Assembly: GCA_028583415.1 (NCBI GenBank)
Contig: CM053269.1
Coordinates: forward strand, 52,357,322-52,421,321
Length of the DNA: 64,000 nucleotides
Reading direction: 5' to 3'
From: Protea cynaroides
Lineage: Eukaryota; Streptophyta; Magnoliopsida; Proteales; Proteaceae
Shown here: piece after piece, positions 34,091 to 46,810 of the stretch
Numbering within the stretch: position 1 is the stretch's first letter
Layout of the letters: each line of letters opens with the position of its first letter
The notes under the pieces: model-generated
Told to the model about the DNA's origin: nothing
Seen by the model: the letters and a program-made list of their open reading frames with translations, nothing else
Database searches by the model: none
Program-made: the position numbers and the translations under genes

Positions 34091-34449
34091 TAATATTTTT
34101 ATACTGCAGTGAACAAATTCTTCAATCTTAAGATTTCAGATTATGATGTCCCTGGTTAATACAGATGCATGGATGGAATAGCCATATTTTGTAACCCAAA
34201 AGGCCATAGAAATTCAGTCATGCACTTCATTCAATCGAGAAATGGGAAGATTAACTGTATCTCTCCTTTATATCTTTAATATATTATATAAGAACCTGCT
34301 CAATCAATGCAGAGATCATGGTCCAGCAAAGTAACAAGTACCCAGAGATACTGGACATTTCAACAATTAAGTACATATAGTAAGTACCAAGTCAACCTAT
34401 AACCACACTTTTTTCTCTAATAGAAGCACAAGGTTAGCCGCTTAACACA

Positions 34450-37388
34450 TCAAGGTACAGCAACAGGTTCAGCGGCAGCAACAGGTTCAGCGGCAGCAGC
34501 GGCAGCAACAGGTTCAGGGGCAGCAGCAGCAGGAGAAGGTTTAGCTCCATCTTCACCTTTTGCTTCTGCTTCTGCTTCCCAGAAGGAAGTCTTCTTTCCT
34601 GTCTTGGACACAGTCTGCAAAACTGCATCAGGCTGTACATTGCCCTTCACTGTCACTTTCTGCTCCTTCAAATTAATGTCGAATGTCTCCACACCTGATC
34701 ATTGATTATAAAGGCATGCCAATATATCAGAACCAGAACAAAGAGATGCTACAACTACAGATTTCGTTTGCAGTCTTAAGCCTCCCATTTTGACATGTAT
34801 GCACTGCATTCATGAGTTGAAAATGAAACTGTATTCAGCCGCTCATTTGGCATATCTGACCTGGTGGTCAATCACCAAACAATGTGTATTGCTAACTTTT
34901 GGATCCAAAGAAGGTGGGTGATGGCTGATTGTTGCAGAATCTGAATGGATATGCCAGTATACAAATACATCAACAGAGGCATTACTCACATGCTGTATGT
35001 GTACACACACATCTCATGTACCACAACCACAATTATCAGCCATTAGTTTCGCCCATTTCTTGTAGAAGTATTAAACTGTCTAAGAGAGTACAGAGAATGA
35101 TTACAGATTGACAAACGCAGAAACTTCAAAGTGTTTGGAGTTCCCTCAATTTTTTTGAGCAATTTATATTAAGTAACCAACGTATTTCACAGCTATTGTG
35201 GTGAAATAAATCTGACTGCAAAAAGAAATCTGATGTCTTTGAAGTAATGTCTGGGAAAAACAAGAAGGCTAAACTAAGGTAACTACAGGTGAAAGTTGTC
35301 ACTAACCTTCCATTTTCCCAAGCACCCTCTTTACAGCCCCAACGCAACCTTCACAAGACATACCAACTTTGAGGACAACTGTCTGCACTTAGAATCAAAG
35401 GAATTCAGGTTAGAAATATAAGATAAGATTAGTAATCAATAAGAGAATTACCTAGGCCACCACAAAAAAACTAGCTTTGGAGTAAGAAATTTAGAATATT
35501 CCAACACAAGCATCTTATAGTAAATAATGGTAAAAGGTCAGTACACAAAAACCTACCAAAAGAATCTTTGCACGGGTGCACTATGTTGTGCAACATGGAA
35601 GATTGAAAACAGTTGGATATCTGAGAAATGGTCCAACTTAGCCACATGTTAAATTCATCTTCAAATTCAATCATTTATCTTCCCATGTATGTCCATGCAC
35701 CCCACCGAAGGTAGCCCAGATTTTTTCAACTCTTTGTTTGGCCACTTGGCAAACTTAGATTGGTCTAAAATTCAACATGTGAGCAGGGGACCTTGGGGTC
35801 TACCTGTCCACAAAGTGTCAGCCCTATCTGAGGTGCCACACGACAGAACTGAGAGGAGTCATGCACCAATTCCATGTTTAGGCCGCCGCATACCAAAAAC
35901 ATCCCCATAAATATTTGAAAAGAATACGAATGAAATGGAAGTAAAAGCATTTGATTATACACCTATTTGAAGTTGGTCAGGGGCAAGAAAGAAAGGCATC
36001 TGTGTCCCTGGCTCAAGTACTATATTTCAGGATTTCATAAATTACTTGTGATTTCCATGGCTATCCTCAACAGTCATAACCATTACTCATTCCCAAATTG
36101 TTGGCTCTTGTGTCATACAAGAGGTGCTGAAAGTCATCTATTTTCCTTTTCTAGTAAATAAAATACTTCATCACCGGTCAGTTGCCAAATTTCTTCATAC
36201 TTACCATAACCAAAATAAAATATTATATATTTAATTATGGTAAATAAATCCACAAGAACATGTAGGGGGATATTCTGGGTCCCAAGTCAATCCAACTAGA
36301 TGATTATAACCATCCAAAATATTTGTTTCCTTTGTATGGACAGAAAAAAAAAAGTGAACAGGCCACTACATAAAGGGTTGGTGGGTTGAATATTCCCCTG
36401 TATCATGCATGTTTGTACTGCTAGGGGATGTCCTGTTTTTACAAGTATTGGGTCAAAACTGAATAGATATACAAGCAACACAAAGAAAAAATTTTAGGGA
36501 AATAACGGCAATGTCTCATAAATATAAAAAAAAATTTAAAGGCAAATTATTTCTCTGTCCTCTTGGATTTACTTCGTATCACTGAAATTGATGATTTCCA
36601 GAATAAAAGTTACAGGAATACAACTTATCACATAGAAGTTACTAGTTACAGGAATACAACTTATCAGATAGAAGTCATTACATTCTGCAGGGCTCTCTAA
36701 GGGTTTCTTCATCAAATTTAAAGTTCGATTGCAATTGGTAGGTGTTATAACAAAGAGTAAACAGAGTCATGAACATCACTACGCTATCACCCATGAGCTT
36801 TCCACAAACGAAGAACTGCTCTTATAATCTAACCAACTTTTAGTTCATCATATGTTTTACTAAAACACGACAAGAACGGGAACAATGAACAGAAGATCTA
36901 ATGAAATCAATCAACCATTCCCTATAAAATGAAAATAACTTGTATAAATAGACACAAAGGGCCAAAATCTAGATTTAGCCAAAACAGAACAAGCTTTAGG
37001 AAGGAATTAGATTTAGACCAATGTCCGTCACACCAATAAAAAAAGTAGAGACCAGATAGAGAACGATCAACATCCCATAATTCTGTTACCACAGTAAACG
37101 TATCGAAAACCAATTCAGACCCTCTAATCACCAAATCCAGGCAAACAAAAATCATAAATTTCGATTGCTAAAACTACACGTCTTCGATGCAGTGCATTGA
37201 TACAAAATATGGGCTAGTCTACGTCAAAACAAGCCCTAGTTTGGGATCAAAAAACAAAACAACAGTGATAGAAACACATCACCAAGAGCCGTAGAAGCAT
37301 CCATCAGAAACTATTCGCAAAATGAATATAAATCGGAGCTAACAAGGGATAAAAAGGTCCAAAAATCACGAAGGAATACCTGAGCCAT
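34450..37388 (-). CDS. ATX1/CCH-type copper chaperone
   Basis: Coding exons on the - strand: 37388-37380 (9 nt, Met-Ala-Gln), 35382-35307, 34694-34450. GT-AG introns of 1997 and 612 bp and 330 nt in total give 109 aa. Residues 4-70 form one heavy-metal-associated (HMA) domain with the copper site MSCEGC at residues 11-16 and the block KEQKVTVKGNVQPDAVLQTVSKTGKKT. ATX1-type proteins carry Cu(I) in the cytosol to P-type ATPases such as RAN1/HMA7. The plant CCH branch adds a C-terminal tail; here it is acidic, then rich in Ala, Pro and Val (SPAAAAPEPVAA and repeats), which fits CCH. The tiny first exon is supported by its donor and the typical MAQTVVLKV start. No breaks seen. Expression cannot be judged from the sequence. 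Confidence 0.92.
34452..34533 (-). repeat. coding repeat in the copper chaperone tail
   Basis: GCAACAGGTTCAGCGGCA-type units repeat about four times and encode PVAAA/EPVAA modules. This is a likely site of in-frame length variation between alleles. Confidence 0.65.
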
Positions 37389-38299
37389 TATCGCCAGGTG
37401 AGAGAGTATGAATCGTCGACGAAACTGGAAGAGAACAAATGCCACGAGTCAGATCTCCCTTGAGCTTCTTCTTAAATAGGCCAGCAATTAGAGATCCAGT
37501 TTTTTTTTTTTTTTTTTTTTTTGTGAGATCCAGTGATTCACGCTATCTTACACTTAGTGGCGTAGAAAGATATTCCTACACACCTAGACATCCACCGGAA
37601 GAGTGGTCCACAACGGATAACCACTACCGCAAATAATGAATGATTGGAAATTCCTCTGTGTACCTACAGAACATCGGAACACCCTTTCTAGATAAATCAG
37701 AGAGGTGAAATCGTCCATCATGGCCAATGATTCAAATCAAAGGATCCTAAATTGACAATATATGGAGCATCATAATCATCTATAGAGTGCATGAAAACAC
37801 ATAACTGAAGCATTTTTAATGATCAAGATCAGCACTACTATGCCAGAAGAGAATGTTAGAGACTAATTTTTTTTCCTAATTTTGTACTCTTCTTCAAGGG
37901 TAGTACCTAATTAGGAGAACATGCTTGGATTTGCAGTACAATTAGCAAGTACAGGTTTGTACTACTCTGTCCAACCATCCAAAGTTAGGTCGACAGACTT
38001 AGTCATGTTAGATCAAGTGGTTTCATTCATTGGGTCTTCGGAACAGACTTTAGTGTTAGGGATTCAATTCTTTAAAATAAAAAAAAAAACCCTTTTACTA
38101 AAATTGGCATGGCCAGGTTTGGACAAACCTTGAGATTTTGTGGGTTCGTTTCTTCAAAGCAATTTATTTTCCCTACTCTGATCTCCTTGAAGCAATTATT
38201 GAATATGGTCATTTTTGGGGTTTAGCAAAACATCATTGAAGGTAGAAATATTTTATTCCATAGCTTTATTTCTCTGATTGGCAACAGCATTTGTATTCG
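37389..38299. other. 5' side of the copper chaperone gene and intergenic
   Basis: It contains the presumed promoter and 5' UTR of the - strand copper chaperone gene. A T-run of about 22 bases lies at 37500-37522. No other gene was recognised. Confidence 0.5.
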
Positions 38300-38619
38300 A
38301 ATTTTGAAGGATAAATGGGTTTCTATCTCTTAAAGATTGCAAAGTTCGATCTCCTAGACCTCCTTCTTGCCAGTTGAACTTTGTTTCTGATCTCTTTGAT
38401 TCCGGCTCTAAATCGCGGAAACAGGATGTCTTATATTTTCTATTCCAAAGTGATGAAGTGGAGGTAATTCTTTGGATTCCCTGAGGCTTTTTCCCATTGA
38501 AGATAGATTAATTTGGACTCGAGCAAAATATGGTAAGTTTAGTGTTAAATCAGCTTAGCATATGCTTTCAAATCTGAACAAAAGCTAAACTCTCCTTATA
38601 TCCATCTTCCTCAAGAATT

Positions 38620-39158
38620 GATGGTTGGAAACTGGTCCCCAAGTCCTTATGTAAAAGAATTTGGCACTGTAAAGCCTTATCGAAAATTAAAGAATTTCTT
38701 TGGGGATGTTGTGCCCAAGGGGTGGCCTCTAATGAGGGAATTCACCGTAGGAAAATACCTCTTGATTTGCATTGTAAAAGGTGTGGTTTTAAGAAAGAAT
38801 CAATTGATCATATTTTATTGTCATGCCCTTATACAAGAGCAGTGTGGTTGGGTTTTCATATATCTTTTCGCGTGTGTTAGCTTCTACAAACGTGAAGCTC
38901 TTACAGTGGTTGACTCAGTTAAGTATAACTAATTTCTTATCAAAGCGTGAAGTTAAGCATATGTTTAGCTTTGCCGCTTTCGTGTGTTGGGAGCTGTGGA
39001 AAGCTAGATATTATCTCTATTTTAACAGTAAGGACTGGCAGCTACATGAGGTTATTGTTAAAGCTGAACAGGTTTTTTTTTAATATATCAATACAATGTC
39101 CCCTACTAATTGTGATCAGTTTCATGAGGTTTGCATGAGTTTTGATGTGGCTCAATGG
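38620..39158 (+). pseudogene. LINE-A zf-RVT-like remnant
   Basis: Read across frames, the segment gives a PP-type zinc-binding region of plant LINEs: KIKEFLWGCC-like, LHCKRCGFKKESIDHILLSCPYTRAVW-like, then CWELWKARYYLYFNSKDW. Several frameshifts break it. Confidence 0.55.
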
Positions 39159-39535
39159 TGTAAAATCTGAAATTTTGAAGTGATTCAAAGCCTTGCCCAA
39201 ATACATTGGGTACAAGTATATTTATAATATATTAAAATTGTTTATATTGTGTATTTGAATTACAAATTTTGAATTTGAATCTTTGTAACCGATGAAAGGA
39301 ATTAAGAGCTGGATATCAAATCCAGTTATTGTTTTTGTAAGTTACAAATTTTGAATTTGAATATTTGTAACCATTGAGAGATTCTCTCTTTAAATTTGTA
39401 ATTCAAAAATTGAATTTGAATCTTTGTAACCGGTGAGAATTCAAATTATAATCGGTGAGAGATTCTATCTTTAATTTTCTAATTCATAATTTGAATTTGA
39501 ATCTTTGTAACCGGTGAGAGATTCTCTCCTTAACA
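39159..39535 (-). repeat. Copia-2 3' LTR, expanded by tandem repeats
   Basis: 377 bp against 155 bp for the partner. The extra length comes from three or four diverged copies of an AATTTGAATCTTTGTAACCG-GTGAGAGATTCTCTC unit that is present once in the 5' LTR. Confidence 0.85.
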
Positions 39536-39635
39536 TCCCCCCTCAAGTTGGAGAGGGTCGTTGATCGATCTTCAACTTGCATCGGAGATGATTGAACCAA
39601 ATGGAGGACAGTGGTTTGGTGAAAATGTCAGTCAA

Positions 39636-42600
39636 TTAGTCATGAGTTGAGATGAAACGAATATCGAGAAGATGTTGAGCAATCAAATGTCGAACATAGT
39701 GGTAGTCAATCTCAATATGCTTTGTCCGTGCATAAAAAATTGGATTAGCAGTGAGATATGTTGCACCGAGATTGTCACACCATAAAATTGGAGACTGAGG
39801 AAGCTTAACACCGAGTTCATGTAAGAGAGAGTGGAGCCACTGTAATTCGGCCGTGGTATCTGCTACGGAGCAATATTCTGCCTCGGTAGATGATCTGGCA
39901 ATGGTGTGTTGTTTCTTAGCAGACCAAGAGATTAAATTAGGACCTAAAAATACTGCAAAACCATCGATTGAACAACGATCGTTTACACAGCCGGCACAAT
40001 CAGCATCACTGTACGCAAAGAGTTGGTTGCAAGGTCCCCTTGATATAGACAGGCCATGAGTGTAGGTGTGCTTGAGATAACGCAGTATGCGTTTGACGAC
40101 TTGCCAATGTTCATCGGTTGGAGCCTTCAGAAATTGACAAACTTTATTGACCGAATAAGAGATATCAGGTCGAGTCAGTGTGGCATATTGCAATGCGCCA
40201 ACTGTACTCCTATAAACTGTAGCATCGGCCAAAGGAGTGCCACTATGTATAGAGAGCTGAGTAGTGGTGGCCATGGGTGTAGTAACGGGCTTCGCCTCAG
40301 CCATTGCAGTTTTTCGAAGTAGATCCAAAATGTACTTCTGTTGTAAAAGTATAATACCATTGTGAGTTGGAATTACTTCAATGTCGAGGAAGTAATGGAG
40401 GAAGCCCAAATCCCGAACTGCAAATTCTTTGCTCAGAGGCTATTACCGATGTGATGAAGGTTGAGTCAGATCCTGTTAAGACAATATCATCAACATAGAT
40501 CAAGATATACATACATCGACTGCCATCATTAAAGATGAAGAGAGAGGTGTCGATTTTGGAGCCCTCAAAACCGATGAAAATCAAGAATGTGCTCAACCGA
40601 TGAAACCATGCACGGGGGGCCTGTTTTAAACCATACAGAGACTTGTGAAGCTTGCAAATGTGATGAGGTCGGGATTCGTCAATAAAGCCTATTGGCTGTG
40701 ACATATAAACCTCTTCTGTTAGCGTGCCATGGAGAAAAACATTGCTCATGTCAAGCTGGCGAATGCACCAATGATGGGTAGTTGCAATATTCAAGACAGT
40801 ACGTACTGTAGTTGGTTTAACCACTAGGCTGAATGTTTCTCCATAGTCTAAGCCCACTTGTTGATTGTATCCTTTGGCAACGAGTCTTGCTTTGTAGCGT
40901 TCAATGCTACCATCGGACTTCCTTTTAATACGAAATATCCATTTTGAACCGACCACATTAAAGGAAGGAGAAGGAGGAACTAAGCTCCAAGTTCCATTCT
41001 TAAGCAAAGCATTGAATTCGGTCATCATAGTAACTCTCCAGTGAGGATGTTTTTGAGCCTCTATAAAATTGTTTGGCTCCACTTCACTGTTGCAGGTGGT
41101 CATATGAGCCGAAGGAATAGGGTACTTCGATGAAGGTTTTGGATTGGGACGCAGCTACATGTGGTGAGTGCGTTGAGGAGCAACCGGAGGAGGTACTAGT
41201 GAATCTTGGGCTTATGGACTGAGGTCCTATGGTGAATATGCAATAGTAGGTAATTCTACAACTTCTTCAATAAAAGCATGAGTAGAAGTCAAGGGATTGA
41301 GGAGATTAGAAGTAATATTAGCATCGATCAATGAAGGAGATATGATAGGAGGGGAGGATGGAGAAGATACTTGGAGACATGGAGGATCTGGTGGAGCCCG
41401 AGGTGATGATGGTTGTCCATTAGGAGCCAAAACTGACAACCATGGGACTGATGTGGGTGGGGGAGGACTAGGGGATGATGGGGATACTGATGCATATGGG
41501 AAATAATTCTCAATAAATTGCACATGTCGTGCAATGTATATTCGATTTGTTCTGTAATCTAGGCATCGATATCCCATATGAAGGGGACTATAACCAAGGA
41601 AAACACATGGTATTGAGCGCATACTGAATTTTATAGAATTGTAAGGTCGAAGGAGGGGGAAGGCAGTACACCCAAATACTTTAAGGAATGCGTAATTAGG
41701 TGTCTTTTTGAATAAAACTTCAAATGGAGATTTATTTTGTAAAATCAGTGTGGATAATCGATTTATGAGAAAAGTAGCTGTTTGGAATGCATAGTCTCAA
41801 AATATCGTAGGAAATGAAGCATGTGCCAACAGAGTAAGACCGGTATCGACAATGTGTCAAATTTTTCGTTCTGCAGTTCCATTTTGTTTATGCATATGGG
41901 GACATGCAACTCTATGAATAATTCTAAATTTTCGAAGTGAAGTATTCACCTTTTGGTATTCCCCTCCCCAATTAGATTGAAAACATTTGATTTTTGTGAA
42001 AAACTAATTTTCAACCATTACTCGAAATTGATAAAAAATTACAAGAACAAATGATCGTTTCAATATAGGATAATACCATGTGTATTTGGAATAATCATCA
42101 ATAAAAATAAGAAAATAGAGATTATTAGTAGAAGAAACATATGGAGACGGTCCACATACATCACTAAAAATCAAATCCAAAGGTGCATTACTAACAGACC
42201 CTGTTAATGGTAATGAGAACCGGTGAGTCTTGCCCATAAAACAAGCAACACATTTATTAATAATAGATGATGAAGTAGCTAGAGAATGGGAGGAGATTAG
42301 GTGCTTGACAGTTCGGGAATGGGGATGACCCAACCGTGCATGCCAATCATCTGCATTGATAGATACTGTGGAATGAACATGGTGAGCAGAAGGTTTATGA
42401 GAAGGAAGACTAGTCGGTAGCTTGTACAGTCTATCATCAAGTCGGCCTTTCAGCAGTACCCTGTTCGTCACCTGTTCTTTTACAAGAAAATAATAGGGGT
42501 GAAATTCAAAATAACATTGGTTATTCTTTGTGAATTTGTGAATTGATAATAAATTCTTTTGAATGTGTAGAACATGAAAAATATTAGAAAATTGAAAGAG

Positions 42601-42764
42601 GAGTTTGGTGATAGAGAAATAGAGGAGGAACCGATATGACTAGTTGTCACACCCCAATTCTGATCCAACCAGAACGGTGTGAGTGAACCGCCATTGAACC
42701 AACGATTCACACCAGGATCTCGAATAGACCGTGTCCGTTCATACAAACCATTACACATAACCAC
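39636..42764 (-). pseudogene. Copia-2 pol: integrase, RT, RNase H, interrupted
   Basis: In order on the - strand: protease-to-pre-integrase piece (42764-42480); zinc-binding WHARLGHPHSRT and CVACFMGKTHRF (42471-42004) with SDVCGP and FIDDYSKYTW; integrase tail (VFLGYSPLHMGYRC, 41622-41227); RT (KWIFRIKRKSDGSIERYKARLVAKG, LYGLKQAPRAWF, YVDDIVLTG, 41103-40378). The RT/RNase H part is in a second frame (40409-39636: LTRPDISYSVN, SDADCAGC, RSSTEAEYCSVA, KHIEIDYHYVRHLI). There are multiple frameshifts and stops. Confidence 0.88.
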
Positions 42765-44907
42765 AATCAGAATATAAATATACAGCGGAAGACTTTAAAT
42801 AGAATGAACTGAGTATCTATTGATAATTTAAATAAAATATCAAATTATTCAAATTCAAACACATAAAAATAATATCCGTACATCCATTTAATCCAACTGA
42901 AAATAACTGATGAGATAAATAAAATCCGATCAAAGGTACACGCAGAAAGGGCACTCGCATGAAGCGTCATGCTCGTCGTCTCCTGCCTGCACATCCAGAG
43001 CAGCTACACCTCCATACGCCGGAACGTTCATGTAGTCATCAAGAGTATAACCTGCATCAACATCTAAAACATGTATATATACAAAGGATGAACTCACAAC
43101 TTAGCTCAGTAAGACAATCAGACAGTTTTACAATATTATGCATGAGTAACAATCAATTTTATGCTGTGGTCTGGTTTTAAGTTTACAATGTGCTATAGAA
43201 AGGTTTGGTGGCCCCCGCACCTCTATACACGAGTGTGTGGCACCTCATGGATCACACCCCCATTGGCCCACATGCACCCATCATGGAATAGAGATAGAGC
43301 TAAGATATCCCCGTACCTCCCCTAATGCTCTACCCATACCAGTACCTAAGCCCCTACTGGCCAGGGCTCGTAAACTGGGCTCGCAACTAACCAATCCTAT
43401 ATGTCATCAATGTATGCTCTATCCCAGCACAGCCGTCTACGGCATAGAGATAGAGCTAAGGCATTCCACACTTCCCTTGATGCCCTATCCGCAACTAACC
43501 CACTAGGATAGAAATAACACGCAGGTAGACCCTATCCCAACATAACTCCCTACGGCATAGAGATAGAGCTAAAGCATCGTGGACAAGCCAGCGTCGACTC
43601 GGAGACCACAGTGCCACATAACCATGGCCAGGCCAACATCAATATCGGAGACCATCGTACGACGACCTTCCCCTGATACCCCACCCGTACCAAGCATGTT
43701 AAGACAGAATACTACAAAAGGTGCTAATGTGAAGAGCGATCCCAGACCCATGCCCCACTCCACACACTAACGAAAACAATCACATGCCTAACAATCACAT
43801 CCTATCAATGCATGAACAGTAATAATAACTGAAAGTAAAGGATGGCATGTGAATATACACAAACATCACATCATCTATATTTAGGTGATTAACAATAATT
43901 TACTGTCCATTAATTATTAGGTTTAGGTCAGATTCCCTTACCTGACGCTCGTTTGTTAGCTTGCTCCACGTCGCAAGATCCAAACGTGCTATCACAGAGT
44001 CCTACATAATATTAGGGTTTCATTAGAATTGTTTTCTTAGGGTTTCATGTTGGTCGAAAACCAACAAGGTCAAAAACCAGCCTTTCAGATCTGACCGGTC
44101 TCACCATACCGGTCGCAGCACTGTGAGCAGACTGTCAACCGGTAAGGTCGACCGGTATGTCTCCGGAAGACCATACACTTGATTTTTCGATTGCCGTCGA
44201 TCAACCTCCATAGATTTTCCGGGTTTCTCCTATCCATTCTAAGTCTGGCGTTGAGTTAAAGTTATCCCCAACTCATTCAAGTCTTGTTTCGATGAATATC
44301 ATCTCGAAACTCAAATCTAGGGTTTGACGGCAACTTAGGGTTTACTGGCCAATTTAGGGTTTTAGATCAATACCTACTTGCATGGTATTGATCCACCCAT
44401 ACAACTATCCTAGAGTCACAGAATAAGAAGAATGATTAAAACACTTACCGTTGACTGGCGTAGAGTGAGTGTCGTCGAACGGTAATGGCGGCACCTCCTT
44501 CTTCTTCCTAACTCCTTCTCCTTTCCAACCTCTTTCTCTTCTCTTGGGTTTGTGAGAGATAATGGAAAGGATTTGAGGAGGTTTAAGGGTGTATTTATAG
44601 GCTAAAAATAGGGTTTAGTAACTCTACTAGGATTAGGAAACTTCTAGGATTCGAAATCAGGAAAGTGGGACCCATAGAGACCAATTTCTGGATCTCCGCA
44701 CTTAGCTGCGCAGGTCATACCGGTCGACCGGTACCAAGACCGGTACCATCGACCGATCAACATAAAATGATGACTATTTGGTCGTCTTTGGTCCGATTTC
44801 ATACCTGTTTGTCATCCGCTCGTCCCATCTGGCCCGGTGATGATCGAAAGACCTGCTACGACACAAAACCAAGGTTTAGACCGGGTTTACGGAGTGCGGG
44901 TCTTACA
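42655..44907 (-). mobile_element. gypsy (Tekay/Del-like) solo LTR, copy 2, inside Copia-2
   Basis: Read on the - strand, it starts TGTAAGACCCGCACTCC and ends GGGGTGTGACA. The 5-bp flanks CTAGT (42650-42654) and CTAAT (44908-44912) differ at one base. Copia-2 protease reading stops at its right edge (QVGNGVDLNI) and resumes past its left edge (HIGSSSISLSPNSSFN), so the LTR lies inside Copia-2. No internal gypsy sequence is present. It is the uninterrupted sister of 26426-29822. Confidence 0.85.
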
Positions 44908-44919
44908 CTAATATTAAGA

Positions 44920-46042
44920 TCAACTCCATTACCAACCTGTAATGATTCCTTACCATTATATCTATTGGAGACATGCAAATTGCTGAGGTCGAGTATCACA
45001 TGATGAGTAGCCGCTGTATCAGGATACCATTCATGTGGAAATATCGGTGGAGTAGGAAGTAGTCTTGCCATGTTTGCAGTTGGATTATTGGTGGAGGTAG
45101 GTGTTGCACCACCAGTATATCGAAAGTAGCATTTGGATGCGAGGTGATTGGAACGATTGTAGATTTGACACCTTTCTCTCTTACCATGTCAGTGTCCATG
45201 TTTTATGTTTTGACCAAAGTTGGAGGGTGGTCGAGAATGGGGAGAGCCTTGTGGAGGGGTTTGCATAGGTCCTTGTGAAGGCAAATAGGAATGCGTAGGA
45301 GCATTCAGTGAGCGTTGCATAGTGCTCAGGTTAGCAGTGATAATCGATTAGGCATTGTTGAGTCGCATTTCATGACTCAATAAAAGGCGATGAAGATCAT
45401 GGAAGGGGAGGCCTCAGACTTTGTAGCTAGTGCATTAATTATGTCGCTGCAATCAGTTCCAAGATTACAAAAAACAATGACATTAAGCTCCTCTACAGAA
45501 AGTGGTTTATTGAATGCTACCAGCTGGTCCGAAATATATTTAACCTCACGGAGGTATTCAGAAACAGTTTTGTTACCTTTTTCCATACTTTGGAGTTGCA
45601 TGTATAGTTGTAGAATACTTGTGTGAGATAAGGTGCCAAAGGCAGAACGTAAAGCCGACCATATTGCTGTAGCCGAGTTCAAGCCAATTACATATGGAAG
45701 GGCTTCCGGGCTAAGAGAAGAAATCAACTAGCTTAGGACCATTTGATCCTTACGGATCCAGTCTTCATAGCTAGGATTAAGAAGAATGGTGATGGTAGGT
45801 GGAGCAGAAATCTCCGAAGGAGAAGTGGGAGTGGCGATGGTGGTGGTGATTGTCGGGGGTAGACTTAGCTTAGTGCCATCAATAAAGCCAATCAAATCAT
45901 AGCTCTTGAGATTAGGGAGGAGTTGAGTAGTCCATAGAAGATAATTATCAGACAGTAGTTTGATGGAAAGATGATGGTGAACATTAGGAGAGGAAGAGAT
46001 TGACGAACCAGGCGTAGGAACAAAAGCTGAAGCGGAAGCCAT
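44920..46042 (-). pseudogene. Copia-2 gag and protease remnant
   Basis: The ATG at 46042 opens MASASAFVPTP with the gag core LLSDNYLLWTTQLLPNLKSY. A TAG at 45728 lies where a Trp is expected. The frame goes on (ALPYVIGLNSATAIWSALRSAF, EYLREVKYISDQL) to 45377, then shifts. Protease-like YPDTAATHHVILD is seen at about 44990-45030. The reading is cut by the gypsy LTR at 44907. Confidence 0.85.
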
Positions 46043-46068
46043 GGAGAATACCCGGTCTTCTGATACCA

Positions 46069-46223
46069 TGTAAAATCTGAAATTTTGAATTGATTCAAAA
46101 CCTTGCCCAAATACATTGGGTACAAGTATATTTATAATATGCTGGAATTGTTTACATTGTGTATTTGAATTACAAATTTTGAATTTGAATCTTTGTAATC
46201 GGTGAGAGATTCTCTCCTTAACA
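46069..46223 (-). repeat. Copia-2 5' LTR
   Basis: 155 bp, TGTAAAATC to CTTAACA. The primer site (TGGTATCAGA on the - strand) occupies about 46058-46068. Confidence 0.88.
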
Positions 46224-46810
46224 AATGAAACTATGAAGCAGCTCAATGGAAGTTGCTGCTAGAGGGCATTGCTAAAGTTAATGCAGATGCTAGGCTGGTG
46301 CCAGAATCAAGCAGTAGTGGTGTGGGTTTTAGAATCAAGCAGTAATGGTGTGGGTTTTATATTACGGTCTCAAGCTGGGTATCCTCTATTTGCAGAGTCA
46401 TACCACATGCCTTTCTCCTTTGTTTTGATTGGGGAAGCTTTGGCTGTTCGAATGGAAATACAAGAAGCAATATCTACTGGTTTTTCAAAGGTTATTGTTG
46501 AATTAGTTGTTTGGATCTTGTTAATCTCATTAATCTTCCCCAGAGATATGGGAATGCTCTTGTGCAACCGATTATTTATGATATTAAACGGTTGGCTACT
46601 TTAGGAGAGGATGTCTTTTTAATGTTCATTCCAAGGGAAGCAAATTTTGTTGTTCATTCCCTTGCTAGGAGGGCTCTAACCTGTATAGGAAGGGTTAAAT
46701 GATCCATTTCCGTTACATGGTTATTGGATCTTTGCAAGACTGGCATTGTGGTTGATCATTGTATTTCTCTGCAATGAATTTCCTTTTCACCAAAAAAAAA
46801 AAAAAAAAGG
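46224..46810 (+). pseudogene. LINE-A RNase H-like remnant with poly-A tail
   Basis: Frames read AKVNADARLVPESSSSGVGF, AEALAVRMEIQEA-like and LATLGEDVFLMFIPREANFVVHSLARRAL. This is the RNase H-type C-terminal domain common in plant LINEs, broken by frameshifts. It ends with an A-run at 46793-46808. Confidence 0.65.

Larger units (their letters stand above)
39159..46223 (-). mobile_element. Copia-2, Ty1/copia element with inserted gypsy solo LTR
   Basis: LTRs at 39159-39535 and 46069-46223 start TGTAAAATC and end CCTTAACA. Target duplication is AATGG/AATGA (one mismatch). The primer site TGGTATCAGA is next to the right LTR and a GAGGGGGGA polypurine tract is next to the left one, so it reads leftward. 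Gag, protease, integrase, RT and RNase H remnants follow in order. Removing the 2253-bp gypsy LTR and its 5-bp duplication leaves about 4.8 kb, a normal copia length. Confidence 0.9.
38300..46810 (+). mobile_element. LINE-A (non-LTR retrotransposon 3' part), split by Copia-2
   Basis: The left piece (about 38300-39158) contains a reverse-transcriptase zinc-binding-like segment. The right piece (46224-46810) contains an RNase H-like segment and ends in an A-run at about 46793-46808. Both are on the + strand in the expected order, with Copia-2 in between. The upstream RT was not recognised, so it is a 5'-truncated, decayed copy. Confidence 0.65.

Noticed and set aside
44856..45199. Small minus-strand proteins next to the gypsy LTR
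   Set aside because: They are the broken protease end of Copia-2 running into the inserted LTR, not independent genes.
38300..46810. A host gene with RNase H-like domain
   Set aside because: The zf-RVT-like and RNase H-like pieces, frameshifts and terminal A-run fit a LINE remnant better than a functional host gene.
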